Part shown: one piece after another, positions 45,778-54,384 of the stretch
Position numbering within the stretch: position 1 is the first letter of the stretch
How the letters are laid out: each line of letters opens with the position of its first letter
Origin: Actinomyces viscosus
GTDB lineage: Bacteria; Actinomycetota; Actinomycetes; Actinomycetales; Actinomycetaceae
Direction of reading: 5' to 3'
NCBI RefSeq assembly: GCF_900637975.1
Contig: NZ_LR134477.1
Coordinates: 62,001 to 126,000 of the forward strand
Length of the DNA: 64,000 bases
Position numbers and translations under genes: made by a program
The notes under the pieces: model-generated
Told to the model about the DNA's origin: nothing
Databases searched by the model: none
What the model saw: only the letters and a program-made list of their open reading frames with translations

Positions 45778-47763
45778 ATGAGTGAGCCGGTGACGACGTC
45801 GGCCGAGGACGTGCCTGAGACGGTTGAGGAACGGGAGCGCCGGTACTGGCTCTACGTCCCCGGTGAGGGCGCCGGGAAGTGGGAGGAGTTTCAGGCGGCC
45901 GGAATCATGGCTCTCAACTGGGACCGGATCGGCGACCCCGCGAGCTACCCGAACGAGGAGGCGATTCTTGAGGCGCTGGAGTCCAGCTACGGAGACTGGG
46001 GAGGGCGTCCGAGGGGCGCGGCGAGAATGATCCGGGACTTCGTCCACACCATCCGTCCCGGCGACGTCATCTACGCCCGGCGCACTCCGACCGAGATCAT
46101 CGGACGCGGCGTCGTCCGCTCCGGGTTCCGCTACGACGACGTCCGGTCCTCCTACCGCTGCGTGCACGACGTCGAGTGGACGCATATCGGCTCCTGGACG
46201 CTCGATCGTCGGGTTGGCGCCGTGACCCTGCAACGCGTCACGGAGAACACGAGCTACAACCCGGCCCAGCTCGAGTCGCTGTTCAGGGAGCGCAAGGAGC
46301 TGGCACCGTCCCCGGACGCCATCCAGACCCCGGGCGCCGAGGAGCATGATTGTCAGCACTGGCTCTACACCCCGGGTGAGGGCGCGGTCAGATGGGATGA
46401 GTTCCGAACCGCTGGGATCATGGCTCTCAACTGGGACCGGATCGGTGACCTGTCTCTTTTCCCCGACAAGGAGACGCTCTTGGAGGCGCTCTACGACCAC
46501 TACGGGGACTGGGGCGGTCGTCCGCGTAAGGCTGCGGACTCGGTGTGGGACTACGTCCATGTCATGAGACCGGGTGACGTTATCTTTGTCCGCCGTGGCT
46601 TCAACGAGATCGTAGGACGCGGAGTGGTTCGCTCCGACTACCGCTATGACGAGGACCGCTCATCCTTCCGGGCGGTGCGCGACGTCGAGTGGACGCACGT
46701 CGGTTCCTGGCCGCTCGAACAGCGAGTCGGCAGACTGATGCTGCACCGTCTCACCGAGAACACGAAGTACACGCCGGACCAGCTCAACGCACTCATCGGG
46801 ATCGAGGAGACGCATTCGCCTTCAGTCGTAGACGACCAGCACGAGGAAGACGATCTTGATGAGGCGGTCGAGGGCTATACCAGTGTCGACTTCCTGGAAG
46901 AGGTCTTTCTCGACCCCGAGGACCTGGAGCAGATGCTCGGGCTGCTGCGGCGCAAGAAGAACCTCATCCTTCAGGGCGCTCCCGGTACGGGGAAGACCTT
47001 CGCGGCCAAGCGCCTGGCCTATGCGCTCATGGGGCAGGTGGACGACTCGCGGGTGGAGATGGTGCAGTTCCACCAGTCGACCGCCTACGAGGACGTCGTC
47101 GTCGGGCTGCGGCCCACGAGCGAGGGCGGGTTCGCGGCCGCCGAGGGCGTGTTCGCCAGGTTCTGCCGGCGCGCCGCCGCCGACCCGGGCCGGGACTACG
47201 TCTTCATCATCGACGAGATCAACCGCGCCAACATCTCCAAGGCCTTCGGCGAGCTGCTCATGCTCATCGAGGCCGAGCACCGCGGCGATGCGCTGCGCCT
47301 GCCGGTCTCCGGGGAGCTGCTGGCCGTCCCGGAGCGGCTCCACCTCATCGGCATGATGAATACCGCCGACCGGGGACTCGCCCTCATCGACTACGCGCTA
47401 CGGCGCCGCTTCGCCTTCTTCGAGATGAGACCGGCCCTCGACCACCCCGCCTTCCTCCGGCACATCGCCACCGTGGGCAGCCCGAGGCTGGAGGCCCTGG
47501 TCGACGTCGTACATCGCCTCAACCGGCGGATCGTTGAGGACGAGGCCCTCGGTCCCGGGTTCCAGATCGGCCACTCCTACCTGTGCCTGCCGACCAGAAG
47601 CTCGGAAGGGCCCGGGAGCACTGAGGGTGCCGAGTCCAGCATGGACAGCGACATCGCCTCAGTGGTGCGCTACGAGCTCGAACCGCTGGTGCGCGAGTAC
47701 TGGTTCGACAACCGGGCCGCCATGGAGGAGAGCATTCACCAGCTGGAGAGCGTCCTGCTGTGA
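45778..47763 (+). CDS. mcrB: McrB-type AAA+ GTPase with two tandem EVE-like domains
   Basis: This 661-residue motor and specificity subunit of a modification-dependent restriction system has two repeats of an EVE/PUA-like domain, about 23-168 and 194-340. Both carry (Y/H)WLY(V/T)PGEGA..W, GIMALNWDRIGD, YGDWGGRPR, RPGDVI, GRGVVRS and DVEWTH. Such domains bind modified bases. The AAA+ module has Walker A GAPGTGKT (400-407), Walker B FIIDE (476-480), the NRANISKAFGELLMLIE segment and the McrB signature MNTADRGLALIDYALRRRFAF (527-547). GTGA overlap with mcrC shows a shared operon. Confidence 0.9.
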   Translation: MSEPVTTSAEDVPETVEERERRYWLYVPGEGAGKWEEFQAAGIMALNWDRIGDPASYPNEEAILEALESSYGDWGGRPRGAARMIRDFVHTIRPGDVIYARRTPTEIIGRGVVRSGFRYDDVRSSYRCVHDVEWTHIGSWTLDRRVGAVTLQRVTENTSYNPAQLESLFRERKELAPSPDAIQTPGAEEHDCQHWLYTPGEGAVRWDEFRTAGIMALNWDRIGDLSLFPDKETLLEALYDHYGDWGGRPRKAADSVWDYVHVMRPGDVIFVRRGFNEIVGRGVVRSDYRYDEDRSSFRAVRDVEWTHVGSWPLEQRVGRLMLHRLTENTKYTPDQLNALIGIEETHSPSVVDDQHEEDDLDEAVEGYTSVDFLEEVFLDPEDLEQMLGLLRRKKNLILQGAPGTGKTFAAKRLAYALMGQVDDSRVEMVQFHQSTAYEDVVVGLRPTSEGGFAAAEGVFARFCRRAAADPGRDYVFIIDEINRANISKAFGELLMLIEAEHRGDALRLPVSGELLAVPERLHLIGMMNTADRGLALIDYALRRRFAFFEMRPALDHPAFLRHIATVGSPRLEALVDVVHRLNRRIVEDEALGPGFQIGHSYLCLPTRSSEGPGSTEGAESSMDSDIASVVRYELEPLVREYWFDNRAAMEESIHQLESVLL

Positions 47764-48878
47764 CGGCCACCGCATTCCCCGGCCGGGTAGCCAGCGGGGA
47801 GTCCGGCCGGCCCCACCCCGAGGGTCCCAGCACCGTGCTGCTCAAGAACGTCTACTACATGCTCGCCTACGCCTTCACTGCGCTGGAGACCGGCGAGCAC
47901 CGGCGCCTGGCGGCCGAGGACTTCGACCATGTCCACGACCTGCTCGCCGCCGTCCTCGCCGAGGGGCTCGACAACCAGCGCCGACGCGGCTTCGAGCGGG
48001 ACTACGAGCCCTTCACCGAGGACCTGGCCCTCGTGCGGGGACGCATCGACCCCGCCGCCACCATGCGGCTACAGGCCCGTTGCAGGGGGCTCGTGCGCTG
48101 CGGCTACGACGAGCGCACCGACAACACCCTCATGAACCGGCTCCTCAAGACCGCCGCCCTGCGCCTGATCCTGCACGGCCGCATCACCCCGGCCCGCAGG
48201 ACCAGGCTGAAGTCCACGCTGCTCGTCATGGGGGGCGTCGAGCTGATGAGCGTGGGCGAGCTGGAGCGTCTTCGCTGGGAGACGCTGCGCTTCCATCGCG
48301 GTAACCGCTCCTACCGGCTGCTCATGGGGGTGTGCCGGCTCGTCCTGGACCAGCGGCTGCTCAGTGACGACGACGGCGCAGTCAGTCTTGCGGACCTCCT
48401 CGACCCCCAGGAGCTGAGCGCCCTGTACGAGCGCTTCGTCCTGGCCTACTTCCGGCGCCATCATCCCCGCCTGCGCGCCGGGGCGCCGTGGGTGAGCGGC
48501 GGCATCGAGGACGCCCCGGTCTTCCTGCCGGGACTGCACACGGACATCGTCCTGACCGGGGCGACGCGGACCCTCATCATCGACACCAAGTGCTACGGGC
48601 GGATCCTCGGGTCCCGTTTCGACAGGCAGATCCTGTCCCCGGCCAACCGCAACCAGATCTACAGCTACGTCATGCACGAGACCAGCGACCCCCGCCAGAG
48701 CGGGCGCGAGGTCGAGGGCATGCTGCTCTACGCCCAGACCACCGTCGACCCGCCGATCCGCGAGACCTGGACCGAGAACGGGCACCGCTTCCACGTGCGC
48801 ACCCTCGACCTGGATCGGGACTTCACCGAGATCGCCGCCCAGCTCGACGACGTCGCCGCCCTGCTCCTTCCCGCCTGA
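47760..48878 (+). CDS. mcrC: McrC-type nuclease subunit
   Basis: This 372-residue partner of McrB has an N-terminal McrB-contacting domain (VLLKNVYYMLAYAF...) and a PD-(D/E)xK nuclease core with LHTDIVLTGATRTLIIDTKCYG (about 260-282), followed by QIYSYVMHE and the late LLYAQTTVD. These are typical of 5-methylcytosine-specific restriction McrC. The GTG start overlaps the mcrB stop by four bases. Together they would cut DNA carrying the modified bases recognised by the EVE-like domains. Confidence 0.9.
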   Translation: MTATAFPGRVASGESGRPHPEGPSTVLLKNVYYMLAYAFTALETGEHRRLAAEDFDHVHDLLAAVLAEGLDNQRRRGFERDYEPFTEDLALVRGRIDPAATMRLQARCRGLVRCGYDERTDNTLMNRLLKTAALRLILHGRITPARRTRLKSTLLVMGGVELMSVGELERLRWETLRFHRGNRSYRLLMGVCRLVLDQRLLSDDDGAVSLADLLDPQELSALYERFVLAYFRRHHPRLRAGAPWVSGGIEDAPVFLPGLHTDIVLTGATRTLIIDTKCYGRILGSRFDRQILSPANRNQIYSYVMHETSDPRQSGREVEGMLLYAQTTVDPPIRETWTENGHRFHVRTLDLDRDFTEIAAQLDDVAALLLPA

Positions 48879-48892
48879 TCCACTGCGAGTAT

Positions 48893-49270
48893 CTACTCCG
48901 AGTCGTGAGCGTGCCATCGTGAGAGCGTCTCGGTGATCTCCTCCAGTGATGGCTCTCCAGCCGCGACGGCGATCACCAGCTGGTAGGCGTCGTCGTCGGG
49001 AGCCTCGATCCAGTGGCCGTTGACATCGAGAAAGACCAGCGTGGCCAACCATCCCAACCGCTTGTTGCCGTCTATCAGCGGATGATTGCGGACCAGGGAG
49101 TCGAGCAGGGCCGCAGCCTTCTCGTCGATCGTGGTGTAGGCGTCGCGTCCCCAGAGAGCGGCCGCAGGCCGGTGCAGCGCCGAGTCGAGCAGGCCGAGGT
49201 CCCGGACCGGTCCCACGGCGAGATCCTCGATGAGCGAGAGGGCGTCCTCGAGTGTCAGGTACTCGACCAT
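48893..49270 (-). CDS. doc: Doc-type Fic-family toxin
   Basis: This 125-residue protein has the Doc/Fic core HPLIDGNKRLGW (63-74), with the catalytic His and NKR anion hole, plus VEYLTLEDALSLIEDL at the N-terminus and GLLDSALHRP as in Doc. Doc phosphorylates EF-Tu to stop translation (known for P1 Doc). It lies 21 bp after a ribbon-helix-helix antitoxin rather than the classical Phd, and ends 14 bp from mcrC in the opposite direction. Confidence 0.87.
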   Translation of the reverse strand: MVEYLTLEDALSLIEDLAVGPVRDLGLLDSALHRPAAALWGRDAYTTIDEKAAALLDSLVRNHPLIDGNKRLGWLATLVFLDVNGHWIEAPDDDAYQLVIAVAAGEPSLEEITETLSRWHAHDSE

Positions 49271-49291
49271 CTGCGGTTGGCCGGCGACCGA

Positions 49292-49495
49292 TCAGCGGCC
49301 GAGGCGTTCCAGGACGTCGGCGTACCGGCTGCGGACGCGGGCGGAAGCCGCTTTAACCCGCTGCTCATGTCCGCGGCGTGCGGCCACCTCGTGGATCGCC
49401 CGGATCGTCGCCTCCTGACGGCTGATCCCGTCCTCCTGTGCCAGGAGTGTCAGAAGACGCTCATCCTCCTTGCTCAAGCGCAGTGTCATCGCCAT
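49292..49495 (-). CDS. Ribbon-helix-helix (CopG-like) antitoxin
   Basis: This 67-residue protein has TLRLSKEDERLLTLLAQEDGISRQEATIRAIHEVAARR, a CopG/Arc-type RHH fold, then a charged helix (VRSRYADVLERLGR) that probably covers the toxin. It is the first gene of the minus-strand toxin-antitoxin pair and has a palindromic operator immediately upstream at 49514-49530. Confidence 0.82.
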   Translation of the reverse strand: MAMTLRLSKEDERLLTLLAQEDGISRQEATIRAIHEVAARRGHEQRVKAASARVRSRYADVLERLGR

Positions 49496-49513
49496 GCGCC
49501 AAGAGTACCAGGT

Positions 49514-49530
49514 GATACCAAAGTGGTATC
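49514..49530. promoter_or_regulatory. Operator of the RHH/Doc module
   Basis: GATACCA-AAG-TGGTATC is a perfect inverted repeat, with an additional TACCA half-site at 49505-49509, just upstream of the antitoxin start. It suits a dimeric RHH repressor. Confidence 0.6.
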
Positions 49531-49539
49531 AGAGGGGGG

Positions 49540-49632
49540 TGCACATTTTCCTGGCCGGGGACATCCTGCACGTGCGGGGACAGAAAATCTGTCCCCGACG
49601 GCGTCGAATGTCCCCGGCCGGAGGCGAGCGCA
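49540..49632. repeat. Roughly 90-bp inverted element, right copy
   Basis: This is the counterpart of 45561-45653 in opposite orientation. It contains an internal perfect hairpin CGGGGACAG-ATTTT-CTGTCCCCG-type stem (49575-49598 on the plus strand reads CGGGGACAG then CTGTCCCCG). It ends 58 bp before the alpha-amylase start. Confidence 0.75.
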
Positions 49633-49689
49633 CCTTTCGGCTGCGCGTTCGGCTTTCGCCGCCGGGGGTGGGCTGGCAGCATCGGTGCC

Positions 49690-51222
49690 GTGACCGAGAA
49701 CCACGCCCAGCCCCGCCCCACCCACTCGGACGACGTCGCCAACCCCCTCCTGCTGCAGGCCTTCGCCTGGGACCTGCCTGCCGACTCGACCCACTGGCGC
49801 GTCCTGGCCGACAACGCCGCCCTTCTGGCCGACTGCGGGGTCAGCTCGGCCTGGCTGCCGCCCGCATACAAGGGACAGGCCGGTGTGGAGGACGTCGGCT
49901 ACGGCGTCTACGACACCTACGACCTGGGCGAGTTCGACCAGAAGGGCACCGTCCCCACGAAGTACGGCACCAAGGAGGACTACCTGGCCGCCATCGAGGC
50001 GATGCACGCCGCGGGCATCAGCGTCGTGGCCGACATCGTCCTCAACCACCGCATGGGCGGCGACGACACCGAGGTCGTGCGCGCCACCCCGGTCGACCCT
50101 CACGACCGCCTGCGCCCCATCGGCGAGCCCGAGGAGATCACCGCCTGGACCCGCTACACCTTCCCGGGACGCGCTGGCGCCTACTCGGACTTCACCTGGG
50201 ACTGGACCTGCTTCCACGGCACCGACTGGGACGAGGCTCGCCACCAGCAGGGCGTGTGGCTCTTCGAGGGCAAGCAGTGGAACGAGAACGTCACCGACGA
50301 GCTCGGCAACTACGACTACCTCATGGGCTCCGACGTCCACGTCACCGACCCCGCCGTCAGCGCCGAGATGGACCGCTGGGGACGCTGGTACGTGGAGACC
50401 ACCGGCGTCGACGGCCTGCGCCTGGACGCCCTCAAGCACGTCGGCGCCGACTTCTTCGCCCGCTGGCTGCCCGAGCTGCGCCGCGCCACCGGACGCGACC
50501 TGCCGGCCGTGGGCGAGTACTGGTCCCGCGACGTCGCCGACCTGGAGGGCTACCTGGAGGCCGTCCCCTTCACGAGCCTGTTCGACGTCCCCCTCCACTT
50601 CCACCTGCACGCCGCCTCCGCCTCCAACGGCGACGTCGACCTGTCCCGCCTCTTCGAGGGCACCCTCGTGGCCACCGACCCCGCGCGCGCCGTCACCTTC
50701 GTGGAGAACCACGACACCCAGCCGGGCCAGTCGCTGGCCTCCACCATCGAGTCGTGGTTCAAGCCCTCGGCCTACGCCCTCATCCTCCTGCGTGAGGCCG
50801 GAACCCCCTGCGTCTTCTGGGGAGACCTGTTCGGCACGCCCGAGACCGGCGACCTGCCGGCCGTCACCGAGCTGCCACTGCTCATGACCATGCGGCGCGC
50901 CCTGGCCCACGGCCCCCAGCACGACGCCCTCGATGAGCCCGACGTCGTCGGCTTCGCACGCGAGGGCGACGACGCCCACCCCGGTTCCGGGCTCACCGTC
51001 GTCCTGTCCGACCGCCGCGCCGGAGCCAAGCGACTCCACGTCGGAGCCCGTCACGCCGGTGAGCAGTGGGTCTGCGTCCTGGGCGGGCACGAGCCGGTTA
51101 CCATCGGCGACGACGGCGGAGTCGAGCTGCCCGTCTCCGATGGGGGCCTGAGCGTCTACGCGCCCGAGACCGCCCGCCCGATCCTGGAGCGCGCCGAGCA
51201 GCACCTCCTGCGTCAGCGCTGA
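49690..51222 (+). CDS. Cytoplasmic alpha-amylase (GH13)
   Basis: This 510-residue GH13 enzyme with no signal peptide resembles the AmyA-type intracellular amylases. Conserved regions are VVADIVLNHRMGG (region I), DGLRLDALKH with the nucleophile Asp (II), AVGEYWSRD with the acid Glu (III) and FVENHDTQPGQS (IV), followed by a C-terminal beta domain. It would hydrolyse internal alpha-1,4 links of glycogen or imported maltodextrins. The GTG at 49690 gives a full-length protein. Confidence 0.92.
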   Translation: MTENHAQPRPTHSDDVANPLLLQAFAWDLPADSTHWRVLADNAALLADCGVSSAWLPPAYKGQAGVEDVGYGVYDTYDLGEFDQKGTVPTKYGTKEDYLAAIEAMHAAGISVVADIVLNHRMGGDDTEVVRATPVDPHDRLRPIGEPEEITAWTRYTFPGRAGAYSDFTWDWTCFHGTDWDEARHQQGVWLFEGKQWNENVTDELGNYDYLMGSDVHVTDPAVSAEMDRWGRWYVETTGVDGLRLDALKHVGADFFARWLPELRRATGRDLPAVGEYWSRDVADLEGYLEAVPFTSLFDVPLHFHLHAASASNGDVDLSRLFEGTLVATDPARAVTFVENHDTQPGQSLASTIESWFKPSAYALILLREAGTPCVFWGDLFGTPETGDLPAVTELPLLMTMRRALAHGPQHDALDEPDVVGFAREGDDAHPGSGLTVVLSDRRAGAKRLHVGARHAGEQWVCVLGGHEPVTIGDDGGVELPVSDGGLSVYAPETARPILERAEQHLLRQR

Positions 51223-51319
51223 TTCCGTGCCCCGAGCCGTTGCCTTCACGGCCGGCGCCGTGGGCGCGTAGGGTGATGGCGGCAGCCGCACAAGCTGAGA
51301 CGACCTTCCTGGAGGAGAC

Positions 51320-51913
51320 ATGCCCGCATTCCACGCGCCCACCGATCAGAGGACCGACAAGTCCGTCGCCGTCCTCATCGCTCCGGGACTGGAGGAGGTT
51401 GAGGCACTGGCGACTGTGGACATCCTCTTCCGCGCCGGCATCCCGACGACGATGATCTCCGTGACCTCCGAGCGGACCGTCACCTCCTCCCACAACATCG
51501 TGGTCACCTGCGACCTCACTCTGGCTGAGGCGGACCTCGCCGACTACGACATGCTCGTCCTGCCCGGCGGCATCCCCGGCACCCCCAACCTCAAGGCGGT
51601 CGAGCCGCTCATGGCCGAGGTCACCGAGCGGGTCCGCGCCGGACGGCCGGTGGCCGCCATCTGCGCCGCCCCCTCGATCCTGGCCGAGCTGGGCCTGCTC
51701 GAGGGGCGCCAGGCGACGTCGAACCCCGGATTCGTCGGTGTCCTGGCCGACCACGGGGCACGGGTCAGCCAGGCGGCCGTGGTGACCGACGGTCCTGTCA
51801 TCACCTCCCGCGGCATGGGCACCGCCATCGACTTCGGCCTGGAGATCGTGCGCCACTACCTGGGCGAGGAGGCCGTCGACGACGTCAAGGCCAAGATCGT
51901 CTACCAGGGCTGA
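51320..51913 (+). CDS. DJ-1/PfpI (YajL-like) family protein
   Basis: This 197-residue protein has the DJ-1 core: acidic GLEEVEALATVDILFRAGI near the N-terminus, VLPGGIPGTPNL, and the nucleophile elbow Cys in AAICAAPSILAELGLL, then ITSRGMGTAIDFGLEIV. The family includes glyoxalase III or deglycase and redox-stress proteins; activity here is not provable. GGAGGAG precedes the ATG. Confidence 0.87.
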   Translation: MPAFHAPTDQRTDKSVAVLIAPGLEEVEALATVDILFRAGIPTTMISVTSERTVTSSHNIVVTCDLTLAEADLADYDMLVLPGGIPGTPNLKAVEPLMAEVTERVRAGRPVAAICAAPSILAELGLLEGRQATSNPGFVGVLADHGARVSQAAVVTDGPVITSRGMGTAIDFGLEIVRHYLGEEAVDDVKAKIVYQG

Positions 51914-51989
51914 TGACCGGGAGACGCCATGCTTCGATAACAGGCTCGGCTTCGACCAGGTCACCTCGTCTGACGACAATGCTGTGGTA

Positions 51990-52084
51990 TCAGCTGCCTG
52001 TGTGACTGGAGGTGGCTTCAGCAGTTGACTGCTGGGTCGCGGTCGAGGGGCTGGCTGAGGAGGTGTTATTGCCGCACGTCCCCA
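51990..52084 (-). pseudogene. Displaced 3' end of the lipoprotein gene
   Basis: Removing the insertion sequence and one copy of the 10-bp duplication joins this segment in frame to 53379-54009. It supplies 31 more residues (beginning VGTCGNNTSSASP) and a TGA stop at 51990-51992. It is now cut off from its gene. Confidence 0.8.
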
Positions 52085-52094
52085 CGTCGGCGGT
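52085..52094. repeat. 10-bp target site duplication, left
   Basis: CGTCGGCGGT directly abuts the left inverted repeat of the insertion sequence and is repeated exactly at 53379-53388. Confidence 0.9.
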
Positions 52095-53378
52095 CAGGGG
52101 GTCGGCAAAGTCGGTTTAGGTGGGGGTTTGGGTGAGTAGTCTGATGGCTCGTTTGGGTTGTCGTGACAGGGATCTGGTGGTGCTGGCGATGGAGGTGCCG
52201 GTGCCGTGGAAGAGTCGGATGAGGCTGATGGCCAGGTTACGCAGGGTGGCCATGACCTGTGGGCCGTTGCCGATGCGCAGCTGGTGGCGGTCCTCATCGA
52301 AGACCACGTCCCTGACCCAGTGAAGTCGGTTCTCGATTCCCCAGCGCCCTTGGACCCAGGCCGCGACGACCTCGGGCTGGGCATCGGTCATAGGGAGGGA
52401 GCAGATCAGGTAGACCACCTCAACATGCTTCCTGCTCTTGATGGTCCTGGTGCGTCGGAGCTGGACCACCTGCGCAGCCCCGGGGAAGTCCACCCAGGCG
52501 GGAGCCTCAATCGCCTTGGCAGTGCGCCGCACCCGCCGACCGTGACCGGCATCGACGCTTGAGACGGACGGGACACTCTTCCAGGGCAGCGCCTTGAGCG
52601 TCTTGCGAAGGGTCTTCTGGTTGCCCTTGACCGTCAGCACGTAGTGACCACCACGCCGGGTGATCCACCGGGCTGTGCCTGTCTGGGTGTGCATCGCATC
52701 GGCGCTCACCACCACCCCTTCCAGGTCCAAGGGTTCGAGAAGCTCCCTGAGCGCGGGGATCTCGTTGGACTTGCCTGCCACCCGCTGCTGGGTCGGTACG
52801 GCGCCGGTGGCGTGGTCCAAGGCGGCCAGGAGGTGCGGCGCTGGGTCCTTGCTGGTGCGGGCGCCGCGCATGGTCTTGCCGTCCACGGCGATCACTGTGC
52901 GGCCGTTGATGGTGCCGGTACGCGTGCACAACCATGACCTCAGGTGGGCGTCAACGTCAGCGGGGTCCAGGTCCTGCAGGACTCGGCGGATGGTCGACTC
53001 TGAGGGCAGGGCCTGGCCCGCCGCTAGTCCCAGGGCCTCCAGGTCGGCGCCGGTCAGGTCGGTGGTGCGCTCCCATATCGCCGTCAGGCTGCGACAGCCG
53101 GCCAGCACCCCGGTCACGGCCAGGGACAGGACCGTAGACAGGTTATGACGCACGCCCCGACGGTCCCTGGGATCAGCCACGTTCCTGAGAACCTGGACCA
53201 GGGGCCGGCGCGACAAGGCGGTCGTGGTGGAAGATGACATCGGCGCGGGCTCCCAGGACGAAGGGATGACTAGACACCACTCATCGTCCCTGCGGGGCCC
53301 GCGCCCCCGTCCTAGCGACACACCACCCCCGTCAAAACGGCTCAGACACCCCCACCCACCAACTTTGCCGACCCCCTG
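52095..53378. mobile_element. ISAs1-family insertion sequence, complete
   Basis: The element is 1284 bp long. The left end CAGGGGGTCGGCAAAGTCGG (52095-52114) is matched inverted at 53359-53378 with one mismatch. It carries one transposase gene and is flanked by a perfect 10-bp target duplication, so insertion is recent and the copy looks intact. It interrupts the 3' part of a lipoprotein gene. Confidence 0.92.
52116..53240 (-). CDS. ISAs1-family transposase
   Basis: This 374-residue DDE transposase has an N-terminal LVQVLRNVADPRDRRGVRHNLSTVLSLAVTGVLAGC domain and a catalytic core with Asp in VIAVDGKTMRGAR, Asp in VVSADAMHTQTGTARW and Glu in WGIENRLHWVRDVVFDED. The ATG at 53240 gives the family-typical length; an upstream in-frame ATG at 53321 adds 27 residues without homology. 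No frameshift or stop is present, so it is probably active. Confidence 0.92.
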   Translation of the reverse strand: MSSSTTTALSRRPLVQVLRNVADPRDRRGVRHNLSTVLSLAVTGVLAGCRSLTAIWERTTDLTGADLEALGLAAGQALPSESTIRRVLQDLDPADVDAHLRSWLCTRTGTINGRTVIAVDGKTMRGARTSKDPAPHLLAALDHATGAVPTQQRVAGKSNEIPALRELLEPLDLEGVVVSADAMHTQTGTARWITRRGGHYVLTVKGNQKTLRKTLKALPWKSVPSVSSVDAGHGRRVRRTAKAIEAPAWVDFPGAAQVVQLRRTRTIKSRKHVEVVYLICSLPMTDAQPEVVAAWVQGRWGIENRLHWVRDVVFDEDRHQLRIGNGPQVMATLRNLAISLIRLFHGTGTSIASTTRSLSRQPKRAIRLLTQTPT

Positions 53379-54009
53379 CGTCGGCGGTACGTTGCTGCTT
53401 CACCACCCATTTTTTGTCGTCATTGAGAACCAGCGTCGTTTCGACTCTATACTTTCCTATATCTGTCGACATGGTGACGTCCTCACCCTTGGTGTTGACA
53501 GCCTTGCTCTCGTTCAGGTCAAGACAGGTGGTCACCTGAGCCAGGTCGCGTTTATTGGCTTCAAATTCCACGATGTCAATCGACACCTTGATGGGTGCTG
53601 TGCGGTGCACTCTCCTCGGAAATTCTGGATTCTCGATGAGGTCGTCCCGGGCCTTGTCGATCGCAAGTGAGTCGGGGTTGTCAGCGGACTTTCCGGTGAT
53701 GTTGAGACGCCAGAATGCTTGGTCATAGGCAACGGACGCCTTGAGGATCGGAAGCTTCTCGTCCGTCATCTCGGGGGTGACTTCGGTGACTATGTAACCC
53801 AGTTCCGTATCTGAGACGGATTCGGGTGACACTGTCACGTTCTTGGCTGTGGGAGTTGGGGAAGCGCTGATCGACTGTGTCGCGGAACTGCTTGCGGGCG
53901 CCCCTGCCGTACTGCCTCCGGAAGAGCATCCTGTCAACGCGCATGATCCAGTGATCACTGCTCCGCCCAGCATGGTGGTGAGGCGATGGCGACGAATGAG
54001 TTTGCGCAT
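53332..54009 (-). CDS. Secreted lipoprotein with an insertion-altered C-terminus
   Basis: This 225-residue precursor has a signal peptide (basic MRKLIRRHR, a hydrophobic core and the lipobox LTGC), a Ser/Thr/Ala-rich linker (about 30-60) and a domain with no family I recognise (LGYIVTEVTPEMTDEKLPILKASVAYDQAFWRLNITG...VVKQQRTAD). Native sequence ends with D at the insertion point; the last 15 residues (AGGRQSWWVGVSEPF) come from the insertion sequence. The ancestral protein ended 31 residues further. The globular part is intact, so the lipoprotein may still function. Confidence 0.7.
   Translation of the reverse strand: MRKLIRRHRLTTMLGGAVITGSCALTGCSSGGSTAGAPASSSATQSISASPTPTAKNVTVSPESVSDTELGYIVTEVTPEMTDEKLPILKASVAYDQAFWRLNITGKSADNPDSLAIDKARDDLIENPEFPRRVHRTAPIKVSIDIVEFEANKRDLAQVTTCLDLNESKAVNTKGEDVTMSTDIGKYRVETTLVLNDDKKWVVKQQRTADAGGRQSWWVGVSEPF
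53379..53388. repeat. 10-bp target site duplication, right
   Basis: CGTCGGCGGT, identical to 52085-52094, directly follows the right inverted repeat. Confidence 0.9.
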
Positions 54010-54384
54010 AGCGATTCCTTGCGTGCGGTAGAAGGGAATTGAAATGAATCAAAATGGGGGTAGCTGAACGGTATCTCGCCTCCGGATTGATGGCCAGGCT
54101 GGTCTCAAAATATGGACCGTTAGGAAAGGTGTCGCGACCGACGTGAGATGCTCCGGAGGGTGTTTCTGTTTAAAAAAATGCGTCGATTATTCTGATTGGA
54201 TTCACGCTACGACTGAGGGTCCATGGTCGGGGTCGTTGTGGTCTACGGAAAAATTCTTGTTCGAGGGCCGGGAGAAAGCGTCTTAGGTCCTTGGGGTCTT
54301 GATTTTGTAAGGAAGACGTCGCTGGTGATCCCTCGAAAGGTGCATCCTTCTCGAATTTATCTGACGTCGGTTGTCTAGATGGGT
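54010..54384. other. Gene-free region
   Basis: This is AT-richer than its surroundings (for example TTTAAAAAAATG near 54172) and without recognisable genes. It carries the lipoprotein promoter side and the 3' flank of the SdpI-like gene. Confidence 0.5.
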
